64,000 nucleotides of DNA from Lachnospiraceae bacterium (GTDB taxonomy: Bacteria > Bacillota > Clostridia > Lachnospirales > Lachnospiraceae), in NCBI GenBank assembly GCA_002892395.1, contig NBBL01000001.1:186589-250588 (forward strand). The letters run 5' to 3'. The position numbers and the translations under genes were made by a program. Positions 1 to 7,827 of this stretch are shown here, piece after piece. The notes under the pieces are model-generated. The model made no database searches, had not been told where the DNA came from, and saw nothing but the letters and a program-made list of their open reading frames with translations. Each line of letters opens with the position of its first letter. Position 1 is the first letter of the stretch.

Positions 1-69
1 GGCCGCAAATGCACGGATCATCCCTTCCTCTGCAAAGGCTCTCACCATGTAATCGTGATATTCACTCAT
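1..69 (-). CDS. hslO: Hsp33 redox chaperone, N-terminal fragment
   Basis: The 23 codons visible at the window edge read MSEYHDYMVRAFAEEG and then MIRAFAA, which matches the start of Hsp33 proteins (DYxVRAxAxxGxIRAFAA). Hsp33 is a cytosolic holdase chaperone activated by oxidation of a C-terminal zinc-cysteine switch; that part lies outside the window. The ATG at 69 overlaps the end of the upstream methyltransferase gene by 8 nt, so the two are probably translated together. The call rests on a short stretch, but the motif is characteristic. Confidence 0.8.
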   Translation of the reverse strand, partial: MSEYHDYMVRAFAEEGMIRAFAA

Positions 70-856
70 CTCTGTCTTTCCTCTTCCCGTATTCGCCCAG
101 CGTGATCAAAAGTCTCTCTGCACTGTCATCCGGCATGGTCAGGGTGTCCGCATCCACGCAGTCCAGCCACTGCAGCCCTGCCTGAAACGCAGCCTGCTTC
201 AGCTCCTCCACCGTGTAGGATCGCTGAAAATGGGTTTCCGTGAAGCGCCGAAACCGCTCCTTCTGTCCCTCCTCCCGAATAAAAAGCGTCAGATCGTATT
301 CATTGATCCGCGTCTCCGGATCATAGGAGTTTTCCCAGATAAAGCTCCCGATGGAGCGATTTTCTGCGATGGTGTGATCCGCCAGAATCTCTTCGTATTT
401 TCTCACCGTATTCACATCAAATACAAAAATCCCGTCCGGATCCAGATAGTTGTTCACCAGACGGAACACCGAGACCAGATCCTTAAATTCCGTGATGTAG
501 TTGATGGCATCACAGCGACTTACGATTGCTCTGCAGGTTCCGTACAGCTCAAAGGAACGCATATCCTGGCACAGGTAGAGAATATCCTCTCCGCTCTTTT
601 CTTTTTTCTCCAGTGCGATCTCCAGCATTTCCTCGGAATGATCGATTCCGATCATATCAAAGCCGCTCCGGGATAGCCGCTCCGTCAGATTTCCGGTTCC
701 GCAGCCGAGATCCGCGACGATTCCCTCCCGAATTCCGTGCTCCGAAAAAATCTTAAGGATCTGCCTGCACCACTCCTCATAGGGAACATTGTCCATAAAG
801 AGATCATAAACACCAGCAAAGCTGGTATACGCTTCCACCCGCACGCTCCTTTCCAT
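62..856 (-). CDS. Class I SAM-dependent methyltransferase
   Basis: A 264-residue protein with the SAM-binding motif I VADLGCGTGN (glycines near residues 51-55), motif II-like GIDHSEEML and an acidic post-motif CDAINYI, typical of class I small-molecule methyltransferases. The substrate cannot be told. The reading frame is open up to 931, but that extension crosses the 874-905 hairpin, which looks like the terminator of the upstream gene. I therefore start at the ATG at 856 (MERSVRVEAYTSF), which aligns with the usual family N-terminus. It overlaps hslO by 8 nt. The Shine-Dalgarno site is weak. Confidence 0.8.
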   Translation of the reverse strand: MERSVRVEAYTSFAGVYDLFMDNVPYEEWCRQILKIFSEHGIREGIVADLGCGTGNLTERLSRSGFDMIGIDHSEEMLEIALEKKEKSGEDILYLCQDMRSFELYGTCRAIVSRCDAINYITEFKDLVSVFRLVNNYLDPDGIFVFDVNTVRKYEEILADHTIAENRSIGSFIWENSYDPETRINEYDLTLFIREEGQKERFRRFTETHFQRSYTVEELKQAAFQAGLQWLDCVDADTLTMPDDSAERLLITLGEYGKRKDRDE

Positions 857-873
857 CCGTCTGACAGACCTGA

Positions 874-905
874 CAACAGAAGCGCCCGCTTCCACGGGCG
901 CTTCT
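874..905 (-). terminator. Hairpin terminator after the SEC-C gene
   Basis: A perfect 11-bp stem (AGAAGCGCCCG / CGGGCGCTTCT) with a 6-nt loop sits 18 nt after the SEC-C stop codon. The downstream tract on the minus strand (TCTGTTGT) is only moderately U-rich, so termination may be partial. Confidence 0.6.
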
Positions 906-923
906 CTCAGGGCTCCGGACCGA

Positions 924-1430
924 TCAGGCATTTTTCCCGCAGCAATGTTTATACTTTTTCCCGGAGCCGCAGGGACAGGGATCGTTTCTCCCCACCTTCG
1001 CCGGCTTTCGTATGGTTCCGCTGGCCTTCTGCTCCTTGTAGAGCTCCTTCCTGCGTGCCTCTGTCAGGATGGAGTCCCATGCCTCCAGACCATAGAGCCA
1101 GTCCGCCTTTGCCTCCACCATGTGGTAATAGAGCTTCTCCGGGTCAATCTCCAGCTTTACCTCGGTGTCCTCATCCATGGTCTCAATCGGGTTTTCCTCA
1201 TGCAGACTCTCATTAATTCCGTCCAGAAAGCCTGTCATGGTCTGAACATCTGTTTGGAACTTCTCTGCCAGCTCCCGAACCGTCCCCCGCTCCACATGCT
1301 TGACATCGGAAAGAAGCTTCTCATAAATGCCCTTTTCCGTCAGAAAATAGTCCTTCCAGAGGGCTTCCTTTTCTTTCTCGTTCGTGCCGTCTCCGTAAGC
1401 CTTGGTTCTCCAGTTTTCCAATAAGGTCAT
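924..1430 (-). CDS. SEC-C zinc-motif protein
   Basis: A 168-residue protein ending in a SEC-C zinc-binding motif: [15 protein letters not shown], with the four ligands near residues 152, 154, 163 and 164. The same motif ends SecA and many small adaptor proteins. The N-terminal ~140 residues are mostly predicted helix ([31 protein letters not shown]) and resemble a Firmicute family that occurs free of SecA; its function is not established. It has its own promoter at 1463-1491 and ends before the 874-905 hairpin. The SD before the ATG is unremarkable (AAGGCGG). Confidence 0.75.
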   Translation of the reverse strand: MTLLENWRTKAYGDGTNEKEKEALWKDYFLTEKGIYEKLLSDVKHVERGTVRELAEKFQTDVQTMTGFLDGINESLHEENPIETMDEDTEVKLEIDPEKLYYHMVEAKADWLYGLEAWDSILTEARRKELYKEQKASGTIRKPAKVGRNDPCPCGSGKKYKHCCGKNA

Positions 1431-1462
1431 AAAAGCACCGCCTTTTCTGCTGTAATGGAACG

Positions 1463-1491
1463 ATTATATCCTACTTTTTCTCCGTTTGCAA
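1463..1491 (-). promoter_or_regulatory. Sigma-A-like promoter for the SEC-C gene
   Basis: TTGCAA, a 17-nt spacer and TATAAT on the minus strand. The -35 box lies within the last codons of the AI-2E-family gene, so the SEC-C gene can be transcribed independently of its upstream neighbour. Confidence 0.6.
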
Positions 1492-2781
1492 ATCGGATTC
1501 CGGGATCCTTCGATAGCAATATGTCTCCCCCGCCTTTTCAATGCACTGCACCTTCTGATAATCTCCGGTGTCCTTTGAAAGTCTGCGTCTTTCAAGAAGA
1601 TGGGACAGGAGGCGCTGAAACAGGCGGGACAACACTGCAAAGGTGGGAATGCCCACCACCATGCCGACGATCCCCCAGATTCCCCCGAAAAACAGAATGG
1701 AAAACAGCACCCAGAAGCTGGAAAGACCGGTGGTGGAACCCAGAATCCGGGGACCTAAGATATTTCCGTCAAACTGCTGAAGAATCAAAATGAAAATCAG
1801 AAACTGCAGCATTTGAAGCGGAGAAACCATCAGCAAAATGAAGGCGCCGGGAATCGCGCCGATAAAGGGTCCAAAGAACGGAATCACGTTTGTAACCCCG
1901 ACAAATACACTGATCAGCAAACTATACGGCATTTTCATAATGCTCATGCAGATATAGCAGATGACTGCGATGATGCAGGAGTCGATCAGCTTCCCGATGA
2001 TAAAGTTGGAAAAAACCGTCTTTACATAGCGTACCTCTGTCACAATATCATTGGCAGTCGGAAGCGGAAACAGTGCATAGATGGTTTTTTTGCACTGCGC
2101 TGCCAACAGCTCCTTCATGTTTAACCCATAGACCATGACAATGAGGCCAATGAAGAAATTTTTCAGAAAGACCAGGATCTTGACTACGCCTGTTGTCATC
2201 TGGGACAGATATTTATTGAGGTTTGGCAGAAAGTCGCTGGAGATCCAGCTGTTCACCGTCTCATAGAGCTGATCGTACAGCGCAAGCACCGTGGCCTCTA
2301 TTTCCGGATTTTCGCCGTCCAGCATTCTCTTCAGTCTCGAAGCGACAGAGCCCGCACTTTCCGGCAGGCTGTAGCAAAGCTCCGTAATGCCGGAGATAAT
2401 CTGCGGCAGCAACATGGCGATCAGGGCTGTCACAACTGCAAGAATTATCACCAGGCTCAGCACCGTGGCAAGGAACCGGGCCAACACGGCTGTCCGTCTC
2501 AGAAAACGCTGCCTTCCTTCCCCTGAGAGCCCTTTTCTCTTTGCGTATCGCTCCGCCAGCCCCTTCAATCCCCGAATTACCCGATTGTAGGCAGGCGCCG
2601 TCAAAAAGGCCATCACAAAGCCATAGATAAACGGCATCAGAACATGGATGATGGAAGCGAAGAAACGCCCCACCTCATTCAGATTGTTCAGCAGGGAAAA
2701 TACAAGAAGAGAGGCCACCACGACTGCCAGCGCCGTGAGCCCCCATGCAATATAACGGTGATGTGTTTTTTTATTGATCAT
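1471..2781 (-). CDS. AI-2E/PerM-family permease
   Basis: A 436-residue polytopic membrane protein of the AI-2E transporter family (formerly UPF0118; PerM, YdiK, TqsA). Visible are N-terminal membrane segments (WGLTALAVVVASLLVFSLL, HVLMPFIYGFVMAFL), a long middle loop rich in helices, and the family-typical PYSLLISVFVGVTNVIPFFG and GPFIGAIPG region followed by two more spans. Substrates in the family range from autoinducer-2 to Na+/H+, so none is assigned. The start is the ATG at 2781 with SD AGAGGAATCAG. The longer frame to 2904 runs through the terminator hairpin at 2799-2825 and is rejected. Confidence 0.85.
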   Translation of the reverse strand: MINKKTHHRYIAWGLTALAVVVASLLVFSLLNNLNEVGRFFASIIHVLMPFIYGFVMAFLTAPAYNRVIRGLKGLAERYAKRKGLSGEGRQRFLRRTAVLARFLATVLSLVIILAVVTALIAMLLPQIISGITELCYSLPESAGSVASRLKRMLDGENPEIEATVLALYDQLYETVNSWISSDFLPNLNKYLSQMTTGVVKILVFLKNFFIGLIVMVYGLNMKELLAAQCKKTIYALFPLPTANDIVTEVRYVKTVFSNFIIGKLIDSCIIAVICYICMSIMKMPYSLLISVFVGVTNVIPFFGPFIGAIPGAFILLMVSPLQMLQFLIFILILQQFDGNILGPRILGSTTGLSSFWVLFSILFFGGIWGIVGMVVGIPTFAVLSRLFQRLLSHLLERRRLSKDTGDYQKVQCIEKAGETYCYRRIPESDLQTEKK

Positions 2782-2798
2782 CTGATTCCTCTGAGTTG

Positions 2799-2825
2799 AA
2801 AAAGGGCAGCGAAAAATCGCTGCCC
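2799..2825 (-). terminator. Strong intrinsic terminator directly before the AI-2E-family gene
   Basis: A 9-bp GC-rich stem (TCGGGCAGC-side arm 2817-2825, partner 2804-2812) with a 4-nt loop and a five-U tail at 2803-2799. The tail ends only 18 nt before the ATG at 2781, so the hairpin either ends an upstream non-coding transcript or works as an attenuator for the permease gene. Confidence 0.85.
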
Positions 2826-2826
2826 G

Positions 2827-2835
2827 ATTATACCA
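2827..2835 (-). promoter_or_regulatory. Extended -10 promoter element before the AI-2E-family gene
   Basis: TGGTATAAT, a consensus -10 with an upstream TG, lies just before the terminator hairpin. No -35 match is visible. It could give the permease gene its own start point near 2820, inside the terminator stem, which would destroy the hairpin in that mRNA. Confidence 0.4.
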
Positions 2836-3082
2836 ACAGCCCCGAAATGCCGGTCTTACGTATTGACGCCTGGCTGTGCCAGGTGGGTGACCGCATCTGT
2901 CCATCTGCCTTCCGCTCGAGGCGGCCTGACATCCTCACAGAAATAAAGTCTCCCTGTCAGATATTTGCAGGTTCAAAATTGGTAAGATTGTCAAACATTT
3001 CAGGTGCTGCAAAGAACGTGCGTCCTCCGGACGGAATGACCCCCGCCGCTGCCGCCTGGAGCCCATTTCTTCGTCACGATCC

Positions 3083-3111
3083 ATTATACCCTGGGAAGAA
3101 TCGAAAGTAAA
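3083..3111 (-). promoter_or_regulatory. Promoter of the non-coding transcript
   Basis: TTTACT, a 17-nt spacer and a consensus TATAAT on the minus strand, starting 21 nt after the stop codon of the GNAT gene. The predicted start point is near 3076. Confidence 0.6.
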
Positions 3112-3131
3112 GATATTCGTCCGAGTTTCCC

Positions 3132-3923
3132 TCACTCCTCCTCAGAATGATCCACTTCAATGCGGTAAATCATATATTCTCTGTCCGGGCGATAACCGAA
3201 TTTTTCTGCCATGCGCGAGGAAAAGAGATTGGCGGCCTCCCATCGCCTTTCAATCCCGGAGTCTGCACAGTCTTCAAGAAGCCTGGACGTCAGCGCAGTG
3301 GCAATCCCCTTGTTCCGGTATGCTTCCGCTGTGGCCACCTTCACTTCCATCAGCCCCTCCGGGAATGCATAGGCAGCGCAGCCCCCCACGATTCGATTCC
3401 CATGCAGCGCCAAATATCCGATTCCAAACTGCAGAAACTGTTCCTCATCCGCAAAAATCGAGACGAAGTCCACCTGCTCTGTCTCTTTTATCGCTCTGCG
3501 ATACCATGCGGCATCCAGCTTTTTCAAACGAACCAGATCCGGCAGTGCCGCCGCAGTGTTCCGGCCACAAGCGGTCTCTACTTGCTCCGGCGCAGAAAGC
3601 GCATAGCGCGCCGATGTCCGGAACCTGCCTGCAAACTGCTCCTCCAGCCACTCGCACCAAAGGGTACTGTCCGGGACAATGTTCGTATCGGCACACTCCC
3701 TGCAGATCGTCAGATAAAGATCGATGGATTCTGCACCTCGGGGGGGGAGTCCGAGAAGATAGCTGAAGGCGCCGAGAGAAATCAGACAAAACGACGATTC
3801 CTCCGGCAGAGGCACCCAAACGCGCCCCATCCTTCCCTCTGCCGCCGCGCGAACAGGGATCTCCCCATGCCCGACAGACAAGTGACGAATGCTCTCACGC
3901 CTTGCCATTCCCAGTTCAACCAT
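3132..3923 (-). CDS. GNAT-family N-acetyltransferase
   Basis: About 263 residues. The C-terminal ~100 residues form a GNAT fold: a beta strand ending in GGCAAYAF, then VKVATAEAYRNKGIATALTS with the acetyl-CoA loop RNKGIA, then AANLFSSRMAEKFGY. The N-terminal half lacks clear motifs and resembles the ZmaR-like GNAT_acetyltran group (PF12746), so the acceptor is unknown. The ATG at 3968 would be nearly leaderless because a TGCTATAAT promoter element lies at 3977-3985. I prefer the ATG at 3923, preceded by AGGAGGGG. Confidence 0.75.
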   Translation of the reverse strand: MVELGMARRESIRHLSVGHGEIPVRAAAEGRMGRVWVPLPEESSFCLISLGAFSYLLGLPPRGAESIDLYLTICRECADTNIVPDSTLWCEWLEEQFAGRFRTSARYALSAPEQVETACGRNTAAALPDLVRLKKLDAAWYRRAIKETEQVDFVSIFADEEQFLQFGIGYLALHGNRIVGGCAAYAFPEGLMEVKVATAEAYRNKGIATALTSRLLEDCADSGIERRWEAANLFSSRMAEKFGYRPDREYMIYRIEVDHSEEE

Positions 3924-3976
3924 ATCCCCTCCTGCATCGCACGCAGCGGTAGTTCGGAACCAGTCCATGTGCTTGT

Positions 3977-3985
3977 ATTATAGCA
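3977..3985 (-). promoter_or_regulatory. Extended -10 promoter of the GNAT gene
   Basis: TGCTATAAT on the minus strand, with no good -35 hexamer. The predicted start point near 3970 leaves a leader of about 47 nt to the preferred ATG at 3923 and supports that start. Confidence 0.5.
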
Positions 3986-4008
3986 TACTTTCTCCTGGAA
4001 GTACGTTT

Positions 4009-5583
4009 TTATGAAATGACTTCCGCTTCCGTTCCTCCTTCTGTCTCAGCCGCTGTCATTCTGCCGACAGAATCGAATTCATCCAGTATTTCCTGCGCCG
4101 GAGGCGGTGTGAGTAAGCTCACTGCCAGCATCGAAAGGAAGCCGGCGGCAAATCCCGGAATGAGAGAATAAAGCCTGGTCGCCTGCCCCAGTGTGGCGCC
4201 GCCCAGCAACGGAACATAGTCCCATAGGATAACAGTCAGACCGCCGCCCAGCATACCTGCAATCGCACCGCTTCGATTCGACCGTCTCCAAAACAGAGAA
4301 AGGAGCACCACCGGTCCGAAGGTGGCCCCAAAGCCTGCCCAGGCATTGGAAACCAGCCCCATAATTGAGCTCTCCGGATTCCATGCAATCAAATAAGCGA
4401 GAATGGCCACAGCAAAAACCGAATATCTGGAAAGTGCAAGTGCCGTCTTTTCGGAGGCCTTCGGATTCAGAATCCCCCGGTACAGATCCTCAGTCAATGC
4501 GGAGGAGGTGATTAAGAGCTGAGAGTCCGCAGTGGACATAATGGCAGCCAGAATTCCGCAGAGAAAGATTCCGCCGATCAACGGAAACGCATACTGATGG
4601 GTAAAAAGCTTGATGATCATCCGAATGAAAATGTTTTCCGCTTCCGCCCCGTCCAGTACCACCGGCATCAGATAAGCGCGTCCGAGCCACCCGATCAGGC
4701 AGGCAAAGGACAGAGAAAGCGCCACCCATACCGTCGCAATCACCTTGGACTTTCTAAGCTCCCTCTCCGAACTGACCGCCATAAAGCGCGTCAGAATATG
4801 AGGCATTCCGAAATAGCCCAGTCCCCAGCCCAGATTGGAAAGGATCGTCACCCCGCGAATCGGTTCTCCCCCGTCATAAAAGAGACTCGAAAAAGAGGCG
4901 GCGCCGCCCTGCACACCACTTTGATCAATGAGCGCCATAACCTTAGCGCCTCCGAGAGAGGCATAAGCCAGGATCGGAACTGCCAGAAGACCCACCAGCA
5001 TCAGCATGCCCTGCGCAAAGTCCGTCTCGCAAACTGCCATGAAGCCCCCCAAAAAGGTGTAGACCAAAATGACCAGCGATCCGATGGTGATCGCCACGTG
5101 ATAGTCCAGCCCGAATACGGTGGAAACCAGCTTTCCCCCGGATGCAAACGCCGACGCGGTGTAGACCAGAAAGAAAAGGAGAATGAACACCGAGGACACG
5201 CCAAGCAGGATGCGGCTCTGATCCCGGTATCGGTTTTCAAAAAAGGCCGGAAGTGTGATGGCATTGCCCGATATAATGGTGTACCGCCGTAGGCGCTTGG
5301 AAATCAGCAGCCAGTTCAGCGTGGTTCCGATAAAAAGGCCGATGCCGATCCATGCCTCCCCGAAGCCATACAGATAAATGGCACCCGGCAGACCCATCAG
5401 GAGCCAGCCGCTCATATCGGAGGCTTGTGCGGACAGGGCTGCAACCCATCCGTTCAGCTTTCTTCCCCCGAGATAGAAATCCTCTGTGTTTTTGGTGTTG
5501 GCGGAGCAATAGGCTCCGATGCCGATCATGACCAGAAGATAGACAACAAATGAAATAAAAATGAAAACTGTGTTTCCGTTCAT
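4009..5583 (-). CDS. putP: Sodium/proline symporter
   Basis: A 524-residue solute:sodium symporter of the PutP group, importing L-proline with Na+. Family features visible: YCSANTKNTEDFYLGGRKL after the first span, SAQASDMSGWLLMGLPG in the second and third spans, the GGFMAVCETDFAQGMLM segment with the Asp-Phe pair, and STADSQLLITSSALTEDL. About 13 membrane segments can be traced, with a polar C-terminal tail. The start is the ATG at 5583 with SD GAAGGAG. The SD sits in a small hairpin (see 5590-5629). It is a single gene with its own promoter. Confidence 0.93.
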   Translation of the reverse strand: MNGNTVFIFISFVVYLLVMIGIGAYCSANTKNTEDFYLGGRKLNGWVAALSAQASDMSGWLLMGLPGAIYLYGFGEAWIGIGLFIGTTLNWLLISKRLRRYTIISGNAITLPAFFENRYRDQSRILLGVSSVFILLFFLVYTASAFASGGKLVSTVFGLDYHVAITIGSLVILVYTFLGGFMAVCETDFAQGMLMLVGLLAVPILAYASLGGAKVMALIDQSGVQGGAASFSSLFYDGGEPIRGVTILSNLGWGLGYFGMPHILTRFMAVSSERELRKSKVIATVWVALSLSFACLIGWLGRAYLMPVVLDGAEAENIFIRMIIKLFTHQYAFPLIGGIFLCGILAAIMSTADSQLLITSSALTEDLYRGILNPKASEKTALALSRYSVFAVAILAYLIAWNPESSIMGLVSNAWAGFGATFGPVVLLSLFWRRSNRSGAIAGMLGGGLTVILWDYVPLLGGATLGQATRLYSLIPGFAAGFLSMLAVSLLTPPPAQEILDEFDSVGRMTAAETEGGTEAEVIS

Positions 5584-5589
5584 ACAACT

Positions 5590-5629
5590 CCTTCCAAAGG
5601 AAGGACGCGGCTGGGAACTTGCCGCGTCC
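5590..5629 (-). promoter_or_regulatory. Two-hairpin putP leader with sequestered Shine-Dalgarno
   Basis: Within the ~50-nt leader, a perfect 9-bp stem (GGACGCGGC / GCCGCGTCC, loop 9 nt, 5603-5629) is followed by a second stem CCTTCC-TTT-GGAAGG (5590-5604) whose 3' arm is the putP Shine-Dalgarno. The two stems share two bases at 5603-5604, so they may compete. This suggests control of translation; the signal is unknown. Confidence 0.5.
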
Positions 5630-5642
5630 AAAATCGGACTTG

Positions 5643-5671
5643 ATTCTATCACACCTTGCTCATCCGGGCAA
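5643..5671 (-). promoter_or_regulatory. putP promoter
   Basis: TTGCCC, a 17-nt spacer and TAGAAT on the minus strand. The predicted start is near 5636, directly before the hairpin leader. Confidence 0.5.
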
Positions 5672-5695
5672 CAGCCGGAGCCCTCTTGGATGAAA

Positions 5696-5720
5696 GGTTA
5701 AAGCCCCGCAACGGGGAACC
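5696..5720 (-). terminator. Terminator of the HerA-like gene
   Basis: CCCCG-TTG-CGGGG hairpin, extendable by GGTT/AACC, about 20 nt after the stop codon at 5737. The run of Us is short (CTTTAACC), so strength is uncertain. Confidence 0.5.
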
Positions 5721-5736
5721 CGGATCGCTCCTCGTT

Positions 5737-7281
5737 TCACAGATTCAACAGGGTTTTCAGAAGTCCTCTGCCGATGCTCGCCCCCACATTTCCTCCGATT
5801 CTTCTGCCGAAGCTTCCGCCGATTGACTTACCGATGTTATTGCCCAGCTCACGCCCGATTGTCCCCACTGCCGCGTTCCCGATGCTGGCAGCCGTTCGCT
5901 TTTTCTTCATTTCATCCCGCTTTTTCTGCTTTTCCGCCTGCCGCTCCTCCTCGTCTTCCCGCTTCTTTTTTTCTGCCTCTTTGGCATCCGCATCGTATTT
6001 TCTCAGAAGGCGCTCGTATGCCGATTCCCGGTCGATGGGCTCTCCGTATTTTTCGTTCAGCTCGCTGTTTACAATCATCTGCTGCTGCACCGCTGCATCT
6101 GCAGCTCCCATCAGAGACTGGGGCGGGAGAACATCTGCAATGCGGCAGATTTCCGGTGCGCCGTCCTCCTGCAAAAACGATACGACTGCCTCTGCTGTCC
6201 TCAGGTTCTGCATGGCCTCCGCCGTGTCAAACGCCGGATTGACGCGAAACGATTCCGCTGCCGCCTTGATTCCCTTTTGCTCTGCCGGCGTGTAGGCTCT
6301 CAGCGCATGCTGTACCTTGTTTCCCAGCTGAGCGAGAACGGCGCCCGGAATATCGCCGGGATTTTGTGTGATGAAGTACACCCCGACTCCCTTGGAGCGA
6401 ATCAGCTTGACCACCTGCTCAATTTTATCGAGCAGTGCCTTCGGCGCGCCTTCAAACAGCAAGTGAGCCTCATCGAAGAAAAAGACCATCTCCGGTTTTT
6501 CCCGGTCTCCCACCTCGGGCAGCCGTTCAAACAGCTCTGTCAAAAGCCACAGCATAAATGTGGAGTAGATCAGCGGATCTCCGATCAAGGAGGTAGAATC
6601 CAGAATATGGATCATTCCCCGGCCGTTCTCCCCCTGCTGCATCCAGTCGGAAAGCTCCAGCGCCGGCTCGCCGAAGAAGTGATCTCCCCCTCTCCCCTCC
6701 AGCGACACCAAGGCGCGCATGATGGCGCCAATGCTGTTTTTTCCGATGTTTCCGTAGCGCATCCGGTAGTCGGACGCATGCTCCTCAACATAATTCAGCA
6801 TGGCGCGAAGATCCTTCAAATCCAGGAGCAGGAGCCCTTCCTCATCTGCGATGCGAAACACCACATCCAGGAGATCTCCCTGAATTTTATTGAGTCCCAG
6901 AAGGCGGGCAAACAGGAGCGGACCGAACTCAGAGACCGTCGTCCGGAGCGCCGTTCCTCTCTTTCCGAGAATATCCCAAAACTGAGTCGGATATGCGTGA
7001 AAGGAAAAGCCGCTCTCCTTCAACCCGAAACGCTCCATGCGTGCTTGCATGTCTGCACTGTCCTGTCCGGGGCAGCACATTCCGGAAAGATCCCCCTTGA
7101 CATCCGATAGAAAAACCGGAACCCCTGCATCCGAAAAGGATTCCGCCATCACCTTCAGCGTAATCGTTTTTCCCGTTCCGGTTGCACCCGCAATCAGTCC
7201 GTGGCGGTTTGCCATGCGCAGTAAAATTCCTAAGCGCTCTGTCCGGCTGCTTGCGACCCATATTCTGTCATCCCAATACAT
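5737..7281 (-). CDS. HerA-like ATPase, DUF853 family
   Basis: A 514-residue P-loop ATPase of the DUF853/HerA-FtsK-like family (E. coli YjgR type). Walker A GATGTGKT lies at residues 32-39 and Walker B FFFDEAHLLF near residue 270. The following VYFITQNPGDIP and LGNKVQHALRAYTP segments are typical of the family. A charged coiled-coil stretch (AKEAEKKKREDEEERQAEK) precedes a Gly-rich C-terminus (NIGKSIGGSFGRRIGG) that looks membrane-interacting. The biological role of this family is not settled. The start ATG at 7281 has SD GGAGG nine bases upstream. It is probably a single-gene transcript. Confidence 0.85.
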   Translation of the reverse strand: MYWDDRIWVASSRTERLGILLRMANRHGLIAGATGTGKTITLKVMAESFSDAGVPVFLSDVKGDLSGMCCPGQDSADMQARMERFGLKESGFSFHAYPTQFWDILGKRGTALRTTVSEFGPLLFARLLGLNKIQGDLLDVVFRIADEEGLLLLDLKDLRAMLNYVEEHASDYRMRYGNIGKNSIGAIMRALVSLEGRGGDHFFGEPALELSDWMQQGENGRGMIHILDSTSLIGDPLIYSTFMLWLLTELFERLPEVGDREKPEMVFFFDEAHLLFEGAPKALLDKIEQVVKLIRSKGVGVYFITQNPGDIPGAVLAQLGNKVQHALRAYTPAEQKGIKAAAESFRVNPAFDTAEAMQNLRTAEAVVSFLQEDGAPEICRIADVLPPQSLMGAADAAVQQQMIVNSELNEKYGEPIDRESAYERLLRKYDADAKEAEKKKREDEEERQAEKQKKRDEMKKKRTAASIGNAAVGTIGRELGNNIGKSIGGSFGRRIGGNVGASIGRGLLKTLLNL

Positions 7282-7328
7282 GCATCCATCCTCCGCGTCT
7301 TTTTTCTGTTGCCATCTTTTTATCTTCT

Positions 7329-7357
7329 ATTCTACCAGCAAACGGCTCCTCAAACAA
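7329..7357 (-). promoter_or_regulatory. Promoter of the HerA-like gene
   Basis: TTGTTT, a 17-nt spacer and TAGAAT preceded by TGG (extended -10), minus strand, about 45 nt before the ATG. Confidence 0.45.
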
Positions 7358-7372
7358 TCAAAAAGAGTGCGC

Positions 7373-7412
7373 AAAAAGGCGCCGCTGACAGCCAAAGGCC
7401 GCCTGCGGCACC
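7373..7412 (-). terminator. Terminator of the DUF6465 gene
   Basis: An 8-bp stem with one G-U pair (GGTGCCGC / GCGGCGCC), a 19-nt loop and five Us on the minus strand, about 46 nt after the stop codon at 7459. Confidence 0.6.
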
Positions 7413-7458
7413 ATCCGTGTTCCAGTCCTGTCTGTTGCATCGGATCCGGTCCCTGCTC

Positions 7459-7827
7459 TCAGATCTCAATCCTGTACTCCGGTGCTGCGTCTCCGTTCAC
7501 CACATAATACGCTGCTCTCTCTTCGGGCTTCACATACAGTTCCACCTGCTTAACCGAGACGCCCGGATGTGCCTTGTGATAAGCAAGAATTGCAGCCTCT
7601 CTCGTCTCCTCCACCGACACCTGACGCCCTTCAAACTCGACATAGATTCTGCAGGCCGGCTCCTTCTTCCCGGCTTTCACTGCTTTTCTGGCAGGTTTCG
7701 CCTCAGAATCCCGGGTATTTCCCGCCTCTTTTCCTGCAATCGACTTCTTTTTAACCTGTTTCTCTGCCGCTTCGGCACGCTTCTTCCCCCGGACAGTGCC
7801 GGATTCCCCAGTCTTTTTTTCTGTCAT
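7459..7827 (-). CDS. DUF6465-family protein
   Basis: About 122 residues from the ATG at 7827, which has an excellent SD (AAGGAGAGACC). The N-terminal ~65 residues are low complexity, rich in Lys, Ala and Glu. The C-terminal ~55 residues (CRIYVEFEGRQVSVEE, VKQVELYVKPEERAAYYVVN) form the compact DUF6465 domain found in Clostridia, of unknown function. The frame stays open upstream to a GTG at 7995 with its own GGAGG, so a longer 178-residue form is possible. I chose the shorter form because family members usually begin with a short Lys/Ala-rich tail. Confidence 0.65.
   Translation of the reverse strand: MTEKKTGESGTVRGKKRAEAAEKQVKKKSIAGKEAGNTRDSEAKPARKAVKAGKKEPACRIYVEFEGRQVSVEETREAAILAYHKAHPGVSVKQVELYVKPEERAAYYVVNGDAAPEYRIEI

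Larger units (their letters stand above)
2799..3076 (-). ncRNA. Candidate structured non-coding RNA (6S-like?)
   Basis: This 350-base gap between the GNAT and AI-2E-family genes has a good promoter (3083-3111) and a strong terminator (2799-2825), giving a predicted ~277-nt transcript with no convincing ORF. Inside, a 10-bp closing stem with one bulged U forms between 2954-2964 and 2830-2839. It encloses further hairpins, including CCTGGC-ACA-GCCAGG preceded by CACCCA, a layout that recalls the 3' side of 6S RNA. No T-box, SRP or known riboswitch signature was recognised. The class is uncertain; an attenuation leader is the main alternative. Confidence 0.35.

Noticed and set aside
2799-3076. 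SRP RNA for the non-coding stretch
   Set aside because: The GTCAGG of one strand invites this, but the invariant GGTCCGGAAGGAAGCAGC segment is missing and the hairpin does not fit.
2935-3135. A 66-codon minus-strand frame in the gap before the AI-2E-family gene
   Set aside because: It runs through the promoter, and its internal ATG lies at the -10 box. Composition is unlike coding neighbours and no SD is seen.
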